From: Acidimicrobiaceae bacterium
GTDB lineage: Bacteria > Actinomycetota > Acidimicrobiia > Acidimicrobiales > RAAP-2
NCBI GenBank assembly: GCA_027355725.1
Contig: DAIEHI010000104.1
Coordinates: forward strand, 1-64,000
Length of the DNA stretch: 64,000 bases
Direction of reading: 5' to 3'
Shown: positions 35,461-44,237 of the stretch, piece by piece
Position numbering within the stretch: the first letter of the stretch is position 1
Layout: the number at the start of each line of letters is the position of its first letter
Program-made: the position numbers and the translations under genes
The notes under the pieces: model-generated
Seen by the model: only the letters and a program-made list of their open reading frames with translations
The model's database searches: none
What the model was told of the DNA's origin: nothing

Positions 35461-35637
35461 ATGACGGCTTTTAGGGCAGTACTCGTAGTGATCTTGGTAC
35501 TCGTGGTGTTCGTAACCTTCCTTTCGATCATCGGATTCGTCTTCTCGGTGTTTCACCTCCTCATTGAACTTCTCGTGCTGGCGGCCATCGCCTACGTCAC
35601 ATATCTCTTCTTTCGAGGTCGGGCCAAATCGCACTAG
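35461..35637 (+). CDS. Small membrane protein of unknown function
   Basis: A 58-residue hydrophobic protein with two predicted membrane helices (AVLVVILVLVVFVTFLSIIG and LLIELLVLAAIAYVTYLFF) and a basic C-terminus. The start at 35461 has GAAGGA nine bases upstream and a TACGCT hexamer at 35430-35435 that would give a short leader; the track start at 35440 adds seven residues. I do not recognise a family. Divergent from the L,D-transpeptidase gene. Confidence 0.6.
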   Translation: MTAFRAVLVVILVLVVFVTFLSIIGFVFSVFHLLIELLVLAAIAYVTYLFFRGRAKSH

Positions 35638-35678
35638 TGCCGGGCGCTGGTGTTGCGCCGAGTAGGATGGTCTCTTCT

Positions 35679-35752
35679 GGCGGCGTGGCCGAGCGGTTAG
35701 GCAGGGGCCTGCAAAGCCCCGTACTCCGGTTCGAATCCGGACGCCGCCTCCA
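35679..35752 (+). tRNA. tRNA-Cys (GCA)
   Basis: The acceptor stem GGCGGCG pairs with CGCCGCC, the anticodon loop CTGCAAA gives GCA, the T arm is TCCGGTTCGAATCCGGA and the 3' CCA is encoded. A TAGGAT hexamer at 35663-35668 could be its -10. The short stretch after it (35753-35901) holds nothing I can identify. Confidence 0.97.
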
Positions 35753-35901
35753 AGTGAGAGTTAGGTAGCAGTACAGCTTGGCGGGTCAGCTTTCAATGCT
35801 GGCATGTCAAAAAGGCGACCCAATAGAACAGTGATATCGACCGCGCGGGCGGGGCTTGTGCTCATGCTGGCTCAGTGCAGACTCGTGGGCCCTGGCGCAG
35901 G

Positions 35902-36375
35902 TCAGCCTCGTGGGAGCACCACGCTCGCATCCCGGTTGGAGCTGGCGACGATGACGACCTCGTCGGCGCTCAAGGGTTGAGAACACTCACTACAGACCTC
36001 AACGCTCATGGCCTGGTTTCCGCACGCCCTATGGATCATGACAACCGGAGGACCACTGGGCGCGGCGTAACGATCACCCCACTGACGCATGGCGTTAATG
36101 ACGGGCCAGAGGTCTCTGCCCTTCTGGGTCAAGAAGTAGTCGTAACGCGGTGGGTGCACCGAGTAGGCACTTCTCTCCATGACGCCGTTGGCGATGAGAC
36201 TCTCGAGGCGGTGTTGGAGGATATTACGGGCAATGCCGAGGCGCTTTTGAAACGCGTCAAAGCGCGTGACGCCAAGCAGCGCATCACGCACGATCAACAT
36301 CGACCACCATTCGCCCGTCACTTCGAGGCACTGGGCCACTGAGCAGTCCATCTGCGAATAACTCTTTCGTTCCAT
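35902..36375 (-). CDS. HxlR-family transcriptional regulator
   Basis: A 157-residue winged-HTH protein: CSVAQCLEVTGEWWSMLIVRDALLG and RNILQHRLESLIANGVMER are the HxlR signature. The C-terminal part has a cysteine cluster (RACGNQAM...CSEC) that may bind zinc. HxlR proteins often sense oxidants or electrophiles and control adjacent genes; the divergent MFS exporter 53 bases away is the likely target. Confidence 0.9.
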   Translation of the reverse strand: MERKSYSQMDCSVAQCLEVTGEWWSMLIVRDALLGVTRFDAFQKRLGIARNILQHRLESLIANGVMERSAYSVHPPRYDYFLTQKGRDLWPVINAMRQWGDRYAAPSGPPVVMIHRACGNQAMSVEVCSECSQPLSADEVVIVASSNRDASVVLPRG

Positions 36376-36381
36376 GGCTCC

Positions 36382-36387
36382 AGTCTA
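36382..36387 (-). promoter_or_regulatory. Leaderless -10 element of the HxlR gene
   Basis: Minus-strand TAGACT, GGAGCC, then ATG 36375. Confidence 0.55.
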
Positions 36388-36394
36388 GTAAGTT

Positions 36395-36415
36395 GCATGA
36401 CAGTATCCACCATGC
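36395..36415. promoter_or_regulatory. Candidate operator between HxlR and MFS genes
   Basis: GCATG-N11-CATGC inverted repeat centred in the divergent promoter region. It touches the MFS -10 and lies upstream of the HxlR -10, as an operator for both would. Confidence 0.35.
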
Positions 36416-36421
36416 TAGTGT
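36416..36421 (+). promoter_or_regulatory. Leaderless -10 element of the MFS gene
   Basis: TAGTGT, seven bases (GAATTTC), then the ATG at 36429. Confidence 0.55.
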
Positions 36422-36428
36422 GAATTTC

Positions 36429-37862
36429 ATGAAGCAACCCCCTTCGGTCCACGTTGCGGACCTGGGAGAGAAACGACTGGCCAGGTTGGTCTTTGTCGTC
36501 ACCTCGCTCGGTGCATTCATGGGTTCGCTTGATCTCTCGATCGTGAACATTGCCTTTCCCGCCCTCGAGCGGAGTTTTTCGCATGATTCAACGGCGGCGC
36601 TCGCGTGGGTGATCACTGCATACTCCATCACATTCGGCTCACTGCTCGTCATCGCGGGACGCACTTCGGATCGATTGGGCAGTCGGCGGGTCTTCAACTT
36701 TGGGCTCGCGGTGTTTTGTGGCGGCTCAATATTGTGCGCGGGAGCCGTCACGGTTCCTCTGCTCGTCGCAGGTCGTGTCATCCAAGGTGCCGGCGCAGCC
36801 GCGATGTTGCCCGCGTCGCTCAGTTTGTTGCTCGGCGCCTATCCGAGTGAGCGGCGAACTCACATTGTCTCTCTGTGGGCTGGTATCGGCGCGCTCGCGG
36901 TCGCCACCGGACCAACGCTTGGGGCCACGCTTGTGAGCGTTGGCGGGTGGCGTTGGGTCTTTCTCGTAAACGCGCCCGTTGGGGTGTTGGCCTACTTCAT
37001 GGGTAGAAGGGTGCTGCGTGAGAGTGCACGAGACCGGTCCCATCACGCCCCTGACTACCTCGGCGCGATACTCATCTTGGGTTCGCTCGGTTCGCTCGTC
37101 CTCGCGATCACCGAAGGTCCAAGTTGGGGTTGGGCTAGCTTGAGGGTGCTCGTGGCTGGGGCAGCGACGATCGTGCTTGGTGCTTGGTTCATCGTGCGCT
37201 GCACCCAGCACCCTGAGCCCGTGCTCGACCTCACTCTTTTTCGCGCGCGAACGTTCGGCGTTGCTAACGCCGCCACGCTCTTGTATGCGGTGGCGTTCTT
37301 CGCGATGCTGCTCGGCAACATCTTGTTTCTCACGAGCGTGTGGCACTATTCGATCATCGTGGCTGGTCTCTGTGTGACGCCGGGGCCGCTCGTGGTGGCA
37401 TCAGTGGCGGGGCCCGCAGGGAGGATCGCGCACCGGATCGGCTTTCGCTCGATCCTGCTCATCGGTACTGCGACATTCGCGCTCGGTCTGATGATGTTCG
37501 CGCTGCGAATTGGGTTGCATCGAGAGTTCCTGACGAGATGGCTCCCTGCAACGCTGGTCATCGGCCTCGGGATTGGCCTGACCTTCCCAGTTCTTGGCGC
37601 CGCAGCGGTGTCGAGTCTCAGGGCCGAACGTTACGCAGTGGGTAGTGCGGTCAATCAGACCGCTCGTCAGATTGGCGGCGCGATTGGTGTTGCGCTGCTG
37701 GTGGTGCTCCTCGGCGCACCAACGAGCAGCGTGATGGCCCTCTCGCGGTTCCATGACCTGTGGTTCTTTTGTGCGTTGATGGCCCTTGCTTCGGGGACTG
37801 CGAGTGCTTTTCTGTCCCGGTCGAGCACTCACGCTTCTTTCGTGACGCCGGGAGTCGACTAG
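36429..37862 (+). CDS. MFS multidrug exporter (DHA2-like)
   Basis: A 477-residue major facilitator protein with about 14 hydrophobic segments. The segment GAFMGSLDLSIVNIAFPAL in helix 1 and GRTSDRLGSRRVF between helices 2 and 3 are typical of DHA2 drug:proton antiporters. ATG 36429 is chosen because it follows a leaderless -10; the track start at 36393 lies within the promoter region. Probably regulated by the divergent HxlR protein. Confidence 0.88.
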   Translation: MKQPPSVHVADLGEKRLARLVFVVTSLGAFMGSLDLSIVNIAFPALERSFSHDSTAALAWVITAYSITFGSLLVIAGRTSDRLGSRRVFNFGLAVFCGGSILCAGAVTVPLLVAGRVIQGAGAAAMLPASLSLLLGAYPSERRTHIVSLWAGIGALAVATGPTLGATLVSVGGWRWVFLVNAPVGVLAYFMGRRVLRESARDRSHHAPDYLGAILILGSLGSLVLAITEGPSWGWASLRVLVAGAATIVLGAWFIVRCTQHPEPVLDLTLFRARTFGVANAATLLYAVAFFAMLLGNILFLTSVWHYSIIVAGLCVTPGPLVVASVAGPAGRIAHRIGFRSILLIGTATFALGLMMFALRIGLHREFLTRWLPATLVIGLGIGLTFPVLGAAAVSSLRAERYAVGSAVNQTARQIGGAIGVALLVVLLGAPTSSVMALSRFHDLWFFCALMALASGTASAFLSRSSTHASFVTPGVD

Positions 37863-37914
37863 GGACCAAAGTCTCTGCTTGAGCGAATACCTGATAGACG
37901 CCATCGAGTTCCCG

Positions 37915-37920
37915 TAGGTT
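37915..37920 (+). promoter_or_regulatory. Leaderless -10 element of the P-type ATPase gene
   Basis: TAGGTT, seven bases (TGGTGCT), then ATG 37928. Confidence 0.55.
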
Positions 37921-37927
37921 TGGTGCT

Positions 37928-40309
37928 ATGGCGGGCGAGCGTGGCTCCAGCGTGACTGGGCTCAACAACGAGGAAGTTGAACAGCGCATCCTCGCGGGCC
38001 AGGTGAACGCGGCAGCGCCCTCGACTGGTCGTTCTCTCATCGAGATCGCTCGAGCGAACGTGTTCACTCGCTTCAACGCCATCCTCGGGTCGCTTTTTGT
38101 GGTTGTTGCGTTCGTCGGACCGGTTCAGGATGGGCTTTTTGGCATCGTGCTCGTGGCCAACACCGTCATCGGCGTGTTCCAGGAGTTGCGGGCCAAACTC
38201 ACGCTCGAACGCTTGGCGATTCTGAGTGCCCCGCGCGCTCACGTGCGTCGACGAGACGTGCAAGGTAATGGCGCACTCGACGTGGCGGTGAATGACGTAG
38301 TGCTTGACGACGTGCTCGAACTTCGCCCGGGAGACCAAGTGCCCGTCGACGCGGAGATACTTGAGTCAACCGGACTCGAGATTGATGAATCGCTCCTCAG
38401 CGGAGAGCCTGATGCGGTGTCCAAGTCAGTGGGTGACACGGTGATGTCGGGGAGTTTCGTGGTCGCCGGAAGTGGCGTCGCCCGCGCCACTGCGGTGGGG
38501 GCTGATGCCTACGCCGTTCGACTCCAGGCCGAAGCGGCACGCTTCAGTCTGCTTCGCTCCCAGTTGCAGGAGGGAACCAACTCGATCCTGAGGATGGTGA
38601 CGTGGGTGATGATCCCGGTCGGAGTCGCGTTGGTGGCGAGTCAGCTGCTTCGCAGTCACCAGTCCTTCAGCGATGCGGTGCGAGCCTCGGTGGCTGGGGT
38701 TGGGGCGATGGTGCCCGAGGGACTCGTGCTGCTCACCTCGATTGCCTTCGCAGTCGGGGCGGTGCGCTTGGCCCGCGAGCGCGTGCTCGTCCAGGAACTC
38801 GCGGCGATCGAGGGCCTCGCACGTACCGACGTGCTGTGCATTGACAAGACCGGCACGCTCACGACGGGCAGTTCGACCTTCGAGGCGATCTTTACCGGCG
38901 CGCCCTTCGAAGAGGGGCAACTGCGTGAAGTGCTGAGCGCATTCTGCGCAGCTGATCCGACGCCGAACGCAACGCTCCAAGCCATAAGTGGCGCGCTTGA
39001 CGTCCCACCTGCCTGGGAGATCGAGAGTCAGGTGCCCTTCTCATCGGCGAGGAAGTGGAGTGCGGTCAACTTCGTCGCTCACGGGTCATGGGTCCTCGGC
39101 GCACCGAGCATGGTTATCGCAGAACTGCCCGATTCACTCGCTCGCATTCGCGAGCAACATGAATCCATGGGGCATCGGGTGGTGCTTCTCGCGAGCTGCG
39201 CGGCGCCCGTGGCCAACGATGGGCCACTGGTTCAGGCGGTGGCAGCGGGCCTCATCGTGCTCGCAGAAAAACTCCGAGACGAAGCAGCTTCGACCATTGG
39301 ATATTTGAGCGCCCAAGGAGTGGCGGTCGTCGTGCTGTCAGGCGACGCCCCCGCGACGGTGGGGGCGATTGCTGCCAAAGTGGGTATCTTGAGCATTGGT
39401 GCAGCCCGAGACGCCTCCAAATTGGGTGACGCGAGCGATATGGCAACGGCACTCGAGATGTCCAATATCTTTGGGCGCGTGCGACCCGACCAGAAGGTCG
39501 AGGCAGTGCGGGCACTGCAGTCGCGAGGACACGTGGTGGCGATGATTGGTGACGGCGTCAATGACGTCCAAGCACTCAAGCACGCCGACCTTGGGATCGC
39601 GATGGGCTCAGGCAGCCAGTCCAGTCGTTCGGTGTCACGAATGGTGCTGCTCGACGACTCGTTCGCCGCCGTTCCAAAGGTACTGGCCGAAGGTCGCAGG
39701 GTCGTAGCGAACATCGAGCGCGTCGCGAACCTCTTCGTCACCAAGACCGTCTACGCGTCGTTGCTCGCGCTCAGCGTCGTCCTGCTCGCCATTCCGTATC
39801 CGTTCTTTCCTCGCCACCTCACCATCGTGAGCACACTCACCATTGGTTTGCCGGGCTTCTTTCTTGCTCTGGCGAAGAGTGCCCCGAGGTCGACACCAGG
39901 CTTCGTCACCAAGGTCCTCTCGTTCACGCTCCCCGTGGGCGTCATTACGGGACTCGCGACAGTGGGGGTCTACGAGGCTGCTCGGCTCTCACACGCCACA
40001 ATCGATCAGCAACACACGCTCGCACTGATCGAGTTGTGTGCCCTTGGTTTTGCGGTGTTGGTGCTCGTGGCGCGTCCGCTCAACGTCCTTCGAATTACCC
40101 TGATCGCCACGATGGCAGGAGCGTTCGTCATCTCGCTGAGCATCGGCTGGGCGCGCCGGCTCTTTGCTCTTTCGATGCCCAGCGTCAACCTCACTCTTCT
40201 CGCGCTTCTCGTAGCACTGGGGGCGATCGTGCTCATTCTCGTGACACTCGGGACCACCGTGTGGTGGTCGAAATGGTGGGCTCGACGTACCAGCGCCACG
40301 CATCGCTGA
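37928..40309 (+). CDS. P-type cation-transporting ATPase (CtpE-like)
   Basis: A 793-residue P-type ATPase: actuator motif LLSGEPD near residue 158 (TGES equivalent), membrane motif MVPEGLVLLTSIAFAVGAVRLARE, phosphorylation motif DKTGTLT near 309, and hinge GDGVNDVQALKHADLGIAMG. It has about ten membrane helices and lacks an N-terminal heavy-metal domain. The PEGL motif and overall layout resemble mycobacterial CtpE, a calcium importer; the ion is inference. Confidence 0.88.
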   Translation: MAGERGSSVTGLNNEEVEQRILAGQVNAAAPSTGRSLIEIARANVFTRFNAILGSLFVVVAFVGPVQDGLFGIVLVANTVIGVFQELRAKLTLERLAILSAPRAHVRRRDVQGNGALDVAVNDVVLDDVLELRPGDQVPVDAEILESTGLEIDESLLSGEPDAVSKSVGDTVMSGSFVVAGSGVARATAVGADAYAVRLQAEAARFSLLRSQLQEGTNSILRMVTWVMIPVGVALVASQLLRSHQSFSDAVRASVAGVGAMVPEGLVLLTSIAFAVGAVRLARERVLVQELAAIEGLARTDVLCIDKTGTLTTGSSTFEAIFTGAPFEEGQLREVLSAFCAADPTPNATLQAISGALDVPPAWEIESQVPFSSARKWSAVNFVAHGSWVLGAPSMVIAELPDSLARIREQHESMGHRVVLLASCAAPVANDGPLVQAVAAGLIVLAEKLRDEAASTIGYLSAQGVAVVVLSGDAPATVGAIAAKVGILSIGAARDASKLGDASDMATALEMSNIFGRVRPDQKVEAVRALQSRGHVVAMIGDGVNDVQALKHADLGIAMGSGSQSSRSVSRMVLLDDSFAAVPKVLAEGRRVVANIERVANLFVTKTVYASLLALSVVLLAIPYPFFPRHLTIVSTLTIGLPGFFLALAKSAPRSTPGFVTKVLSFTLPVGVITGLATVGVYEAARLSHATIDQQHTLALIELCALGFAVLVLVARPLNVLRITLIATMAGAFVISLSIGWARRLFALSMPSVNLTLLALLVALGAIVLILVTLGTTVWWSKWWARRTSATHR

Positions 40310-40362
40310 GACGAGTCGGTACTTCGGCGCTGATGTCGCAGCATTGGTCCTGAGTCTCTCGA

Positions 40363-40368
40363 TACGCT
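40363..40368 (+). promoter_or_regulatory. Leaderless -10 element of the histidine phosphatase gene
   Basis: TACGCT, seven bases (GGTGAGC), then GTG 40376. Confidence 0.5.
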
Positions 40369-40375
40369 GGTGAGC

Positions 40376-40972
40376 GTGACATTCGAGCGCGTGGAGTTCT
40401 CTGACCTGGTGCTCGTGCGACACGGCCAGAGCAGTTGGAATGAACTACGCCTGGTCCAGGGCCAAAATGACGAGGCTCGCTTGACTGAAAAGGGTCGCGA
40501 CCAAGCACTGCGAGCGGCGGGGGAACTCAGAGCGGAGCACTTTGATCGGATCATCTCGAGTGACCTGACGCGTACGGTGCAGACGGCAGAGATCATTGCA
40601 GAAGTCCTCGGTCTTGAGATCGAACTCGACGTGAATCTGCGTGAACGCTCATACGGTACCGCCGAGGGTGGTTCGCTCGACGCGATCACAGCGGCGATGG
40701 TGGGGGTAAGCGACGGTGTCATCGTGGACGAAGAGGCGAGGGCACCCGGTGGCGAATCGTTACGAGCATTGCGTGAGCGCGCGGGCCACTTCGTTCGAGA
40801 ATCGAGTGAGCGTTGGCCCGAAGAGCGGCTGCTGGTCGTGACCCACGGGGGTACCATTCGAGCGATTCGAAGCTACTGTGCGGGCACCCCCATGCAAGGA
40901 AGCGAATGGGACGCGGTGGCCAATTGCACCATCTGGGCCGTTTCTCGACCGAAGGATGCGACTGGGAGTTGA
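40376..40972 (+). CDS. Histidine phosphatase family protein (phosphoglycerate mutase-like)
   Basis: A 198-residue protein with the RHG motif LVRHGQSSWNE near residue 14, SSDLTRTVQTAEII, a catalytic glutamate in ERSYGTAEGG, and the second histidine in VVTHGGTIRAI. Members dephosphorylate diverse substrates (cobalamin intermediates, sugars, proteins). GTG 40376 fits the leaderless promoter; the track start is two codons earlier. Convergent with the acyltransferase gene, eight bases apart. Confidence 0.88.
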   Translation: MTFERVEFSDLVLVRHGQSSWNELRLVQGQNDEARLTEKGRDQALRAAGELRAEHFDRIISSDLTRTVQTAEIIAEVLGLEIELDVNLRERSYGTAEGGSLDAITAAMVGVSDGVIVDEEARAPGGESLRALRERAGHFVRESSERWPEERLLVVTHGGTIRAIRSYCAGTPMQGSEWDAVANCTIWAVSRPKDATGS

Positions 40973-40979
40973 TGTGGGT

Positions 40980-42200
40980 TCACTCGACGAGGTCGAGCGG
41001 CCCATCAGCGGCGTCGGTGACGAGTGAGGTCTGAATGCCCTGTCGACGCGGAAGGAATGTTGACCAGGTGGCACGGCTTCGACCGGTTACCGCTCGCGCG
41101 AGCGGCGTACGGGCAAAGACGGCGCTGAACAAGAAGCCAATGGAGTACACAATTGCCACCGCAACAATCGGTCCAAGGGGGAACGGCATCGAGATGTTGT
41201 AGTGGTGGAAGATACGCAGCAATATCGGAATCCAGATCATCTGGGAGAGGTAAATGCCATAGGAGTTGTCCGAACCGGACTTCGTGGCGGCGCGGGTACG
41301 GATATTGCGCTTGGGACTGACGAGAAAGACGCCGAGTAGGTAGACACAAAGGATCGCACCGACGGTGTAGGGAATGGCGAACACGGCAAAGGGATTGCCA
41401 CCAGGTCGGATCAACTGGCCGTAAATACCGCCAGCGTTCACGCTATTGAGAAGTATTGCGAGGAGCGCGCTCGCGACGGTGGCGATACGGATGAACCACG
41501 CGTGATCCACGATCCAGCGATGAACGTCGTCGAGGTGCAGGGCCACGACGATGCCCCCGACCAGATAGAGCGGATAGGAGAGGACGAAGCGAGTCTGCCA
41601 GAAGCCCGGTCGGATGAACCCGATCCAGTGTCGCGATACGGCAATGGAGAAGAGAATCTGCCAGGCCAGCGCAATCATCATGATCAGGACATGACGGTTG
41701 CTCCAGCGACGCACCACCTTGAAGAGCAGCGGGAAGAGCACGTAGAACTCAAGGATCACGAGTAGGTAGTACAGGTGGTAGTAACCCTGCCACGTGAGGC
41801 TCCATAGGTGATGCAGGCTCGAAAGGCTGAACGTCGTGGACCAATTGATCGAGTAGTAGGGGAACGACTTGACTGCGTTGAGTTGGATGAACAAGAAGTA
41901 GATGAAGGTCCACGTCAGGTACGGCAGCCCCACCGACATGAAGCGTCGCTGCGAATATTTCTTCCAGTCAATTCGTTGGCTGTCGCGTACGCTGAAGGCC
42001 AGCATGCACGCCGACACGAACAAGAAGGCCTCGCGCGAGAAATGAGTGAGGACCAGACCGTCAATGGTGAGCAGGCCCGCTCCAACGGGTGAGAAGAAGA
42101 TCAACGCGTGGGTGGAGATGACCGCAGCCTGTTTGATCGGCCGCATGGCGTCGATGTGATCGAGACGTTTACGGGTACCGGTCGACGATGATGTGCTCAC
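40980..42200 (-). CDS. Acyltransferase family 3 membrane protein (OafA/YrhL-like)
   Basis: A 406-residue protein with about ten membrane helices. It starts with a charged segment containing RLDHIDAMRPIKQAAVISTHALIFF, the acyltransferase-3 pattern with the histidine expected for catalysis. Such enzymes O-acylate surface polysaccharides, lipids or antibiotics; the target cannot be read here. The start codon is GTG and no convincing promoter was seen. Confidence 0.82.
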   Translation of the reverse strand: MSTSSSTGTRKRLDHIDAMRPIKQAAVISTHALIFFSPVGAGLLTIDGLVLTHFSREAFLFVSACMLAFSVRDSQRIDWKKYSQRRFMSVGLPYLTWTFIYFLFIQLNAVKSFPYYSINWSTTFSLSSLHHLWSLTWQGYYHLYYLLVILEFYVLFPLLFKVVRRWSNRHVLIMMIALAWQILFSIAVSRHWIGFIRPGFWQTRFVLSYPLYLVGGIVVALHLDDVHRWIVDHAWFIRIATVASALLAILLNSVNAGGIYGQLIRPGGNPFAVFAIPYTVGAILCVYLLGVFLVSPKRNIRTRAATKSGSDNSYGIYLSQMIWIPILLRIFHHYNISMPFPLGPIVAVAIVYSIGFLFSAVFARTPLARAVTGRSRATWSTFLPRRQGIQTSLVTDAADGPLDLVE

Positions 42201-42264
42201 GAAGTTCCCAGGGCTCTCGTAACGCGTCTCATCACGCTCGGAGCGTAACAGGGGTAACGCACGG

Positions 42265-43815
42265 CTACGAGACGCGGTGCTCTAAGAGGACTGGCACCGA
42301 TTCGCTCGTGAGGAATCGCTTTTGTATCTTGCCAGTGGCGTGTGATGGGAAGTGCTCAACGACGTTGATCGACACTGGGCGGCGAGTGCGCGCGAAGGCA
42401 CTCACGAGAACGTCATGGATTTCCTTCACGGTGATGAGCACATCGTCGAGCGACGTGGCACTGGTGACACCCTCTAGTTGCACGAAGAGCACGGGAACCT
42501 GCCCGTAGACGTCGTGGGGTGCGCCAACGACAGCGCAGGCACTGACTGCGGCGAGACCGAGCACGGATTCTTCAATCTCACGCGGAAAGATCTTCTCGCC
42601 CCCGCGGTTGATGACATCGTCACTTCGTCCAACAAGGAACACGAAGCCTTCGTCGTCAAGGTACCCGAGATCACCGGTGCGCAGCCAGCCCGCATCGTCG
42701 AAGCGGTCCTCGTATCCTTGGGCTTCGTAGTTCGTGATCACCGAACGGCCCTTGATCTCGACGTTGCCAACGACGAATGAGTCGGCGTCGCTCTTGTCAG
42801 TGTGATCGAGTGAGCGAACACGAAGCTCCACTCCAACGGGGCGACCCACCGACCCGATCTTTCGCGTGGCGTCGAGCGGGTTCACGCATATTTGACTGGC
42901 GGCCTCGGTCATTCCGTAGGACTCGACCACCTGAATGTCGGTCGCTGACTCGAACTGGCGAAGCAGCGCCGGCGCGAGAGGGGCCGAAGCGGACCTGATG
43001 AAGCGGACCCGAGAGGGAACGACCTCGTTCTCCTGGAGCGCGACGAGTCGAGAGATAATTGCGGGAACCGCGTTAATCCAGGTGACGCCGAGACTGTCGA
43101 CGAGTGTCCAGAACCCCGTTCGGTGAAAGCGGTCATCGAGTGCGAGCGACGCGCCGCTAACGAGCGTGGCGAGCAGACCGACAACCTCGGCATTGATGTG
43201 CCAGAGGGGAAGCGGGTTCATCCCGCGTTCCGTTGGAGTCAACTCATTATGGGTTGCTATCAATGCGGCAGCGTGCAGCAATTGGCCAACGGGAAGTGCC
43301 ATGACCTTGGGGGTCCCGGTCGTACCGGACGAGGAGAGCAGTACACCCCCACTTTGAGGATCGAACGCCGCGACCCGTGTCGAAGAGCCCTCGCCGTGCG
43401 ACGACGCGTACATGTCATGCCAGCGCACCTTCTGATCAGCGGGGGCACGACGATCACTCACTATGAGCTCGAGGTTCAGAGTCTGAGAACGTTGATTGAT
43501 CTGCTCGCCAGTACTGAGAGCGGCGGTCGGATCAAGGGGTGCGACCCAGACGCCCGCAGCCAGCAGCGAGATAAATGCCTCCGTGAAATCCAGGGGATCC
43601 GCGACGATGAGGCCAACGCGTGCACCGCTGGTGACGCCGAGGGCGCGCAGCGTGTCTTGCCATTCTCGAGTCTTGGTTGCGAGCGTCTCGTAGGTGATTG
43701 TGCGAGGACCGCGCACCTCAAGGACGTAGGTGGCATCGCCGTGGCGAATTGCCTGAGTCTCTACGAGGGAGAGTACTGAGTCGGGCGTCTCGAAGGGGCG
43801 GTTATGCGACATCAC
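42265..43815 (-). CDS. Acyl-CoA synthetase-like adenylate-forming (ANL) enzyme
   Basis: A 516-residue AMP-binding enzyme with the P-loop SSSGTTGTPKVM, the SYGMTEAAS motif, GWLRTGDLGYLDDEGF and the C-terminal catalytic lysine in ATGKIQKR. It activates a carboxylic acid, normally to a CoA thioester; the acid is unknown. It is the last gene of a minus-strand operon after a ComA-like enzyme and a VOC protein, nine bases after the latter, so its substrate may derive from their product. Confidence 0.88.
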   Translation of the reverse strand: MMSHNRPFETPDSVLSLVETQAIRHGDATYVLEVRGPRTITYETLATKTREWQDTLRALGVTSGARVGLIVADPLDFTEAFISLLAAGVWVAPLDPTAALSTGEQINQRSQTLNLELIVSDRRAPADQKVRWHDMYASSHGEGSSTRVAAFDPQSGGVLLSSSGTTGTPKVMALPVGQLLHAAALIATHNELTPTERGMNPLPLWHINAEVVGLLATLVSGASLALDDRFHRTGFWTLVDSLGVTWINAVPAIISRLVALQENEVVPSRVRFIRSASAPLAPALLRQFESATDIQVVESYGMTEAASQICVNPLDATRKIGSVGRPVGVELRVRSLDHTDKSDADSFVVGNVEIKGRSVITNYEAQGYEDRFDDAGWLRTGDLGYLDDEGFVFLVGRSDDVINRGGEKIFPREIEESVLGLAAVSACAVVGAPHDVYGQVPVLFVQLEGVTSATSLDDVLITVKEIHDVLVSAFARTRRPVSINVVEHFPSHATGKIQKRFLTSESVPVLLEHRVS

Positions 43816-43823
43816 TCGTCTCG

Positions 43824-44237
43824 TCAGTACATCATCCGAGGATCGTTGTAATGCTTGAACTCCAGCAGGTTCGAAGCGGGATCGCAGATCACGAATGTCT
43901 CGTGCACCTCGACCTTGCCTTCGAATCGATGAACGACGTCGCTGTAGAAGGGGATCGAGCGCTGACGACAGAGTTGGTAGACGGCATCGAAGTCGGCCTT
44001 TTCGCGAAACGTGACACCGAAATGGCGAGGATACATGGGAAGTTGGTCCATGGCGAGGCGGTCATCGGGCTCAGGTGAGAGGTGACAGACAACTTGATCT
44101 CCGAAGAAGTCGAGCGTCACCCGATCATCGTAACGGCGCGCCAACTTGCATCCGAGCTGAGCGACGTAGAACTGGACGGTCGCATCGAGGTCGTACGCTG
44201 GAATCGCCAAGTGAAAGGCGTCGCGACTCTCTCTCAT
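43824..44237 (-). CDS. VOC-family protein (glyoxalase/dioxygenase fold)
   Basis: A 137-residue vicinal-oxygen-chelate protein: FHLAIPAYDLDATVQFYVAQLG at the N-terminus and an ETFVICDPASNLLEFKHY C-terminal metal-binding segment. Candidate metal ligands are the N-terminal His, a central His and the C-terminal Glu. It overlaps the ComA-like gene by four bases. Possible roles include isomerase, lyase or dioxygenase; not resolvable from sequence. Confidence 0.85.
   Translation of the reverse strand: MRESRDAFHLAIPAYDLDATVQFYVAQLGCKLARRYDDRVTLDFFGDQVVCHLSPEPDDRLAMDQLPMYPRHFGVTFREKADFDAVYQLCRQRSIPFYSDVVHRFEGKVEVHETFVICDPASNLLEFKHYNDPRMMY

Noticed and set aside
35753-35901. Second RNA gene or attachment site next to tRNA-Cys
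   Set aside because: I saw no duplicated tRNA 3' end, integrase gene or second cloverleaf, so no sign of an integrated element.
37401-38338. Several long minus-strand ORFs opposite the MFS and ATPase genes
   Set aside because: His/Arg/Glu-rich shadow translations of GC-rich genes with no domain pattern or ribosome binding site.
42222-42277. CGCGTCTC/GAGACGCG inverted repeat near the end of the ANL gene as a terminator
   Set aside because: The loop is about 40 bases, there is no T-run, and one arm is coding; evidence is too weak to annotate.
43123-43779. 218-residue plus-strand ORF opposite the acyl-CoA synthetase gene
   Set aside because: Shadow frame; no family features, while the minus strand has all ANL motifs.
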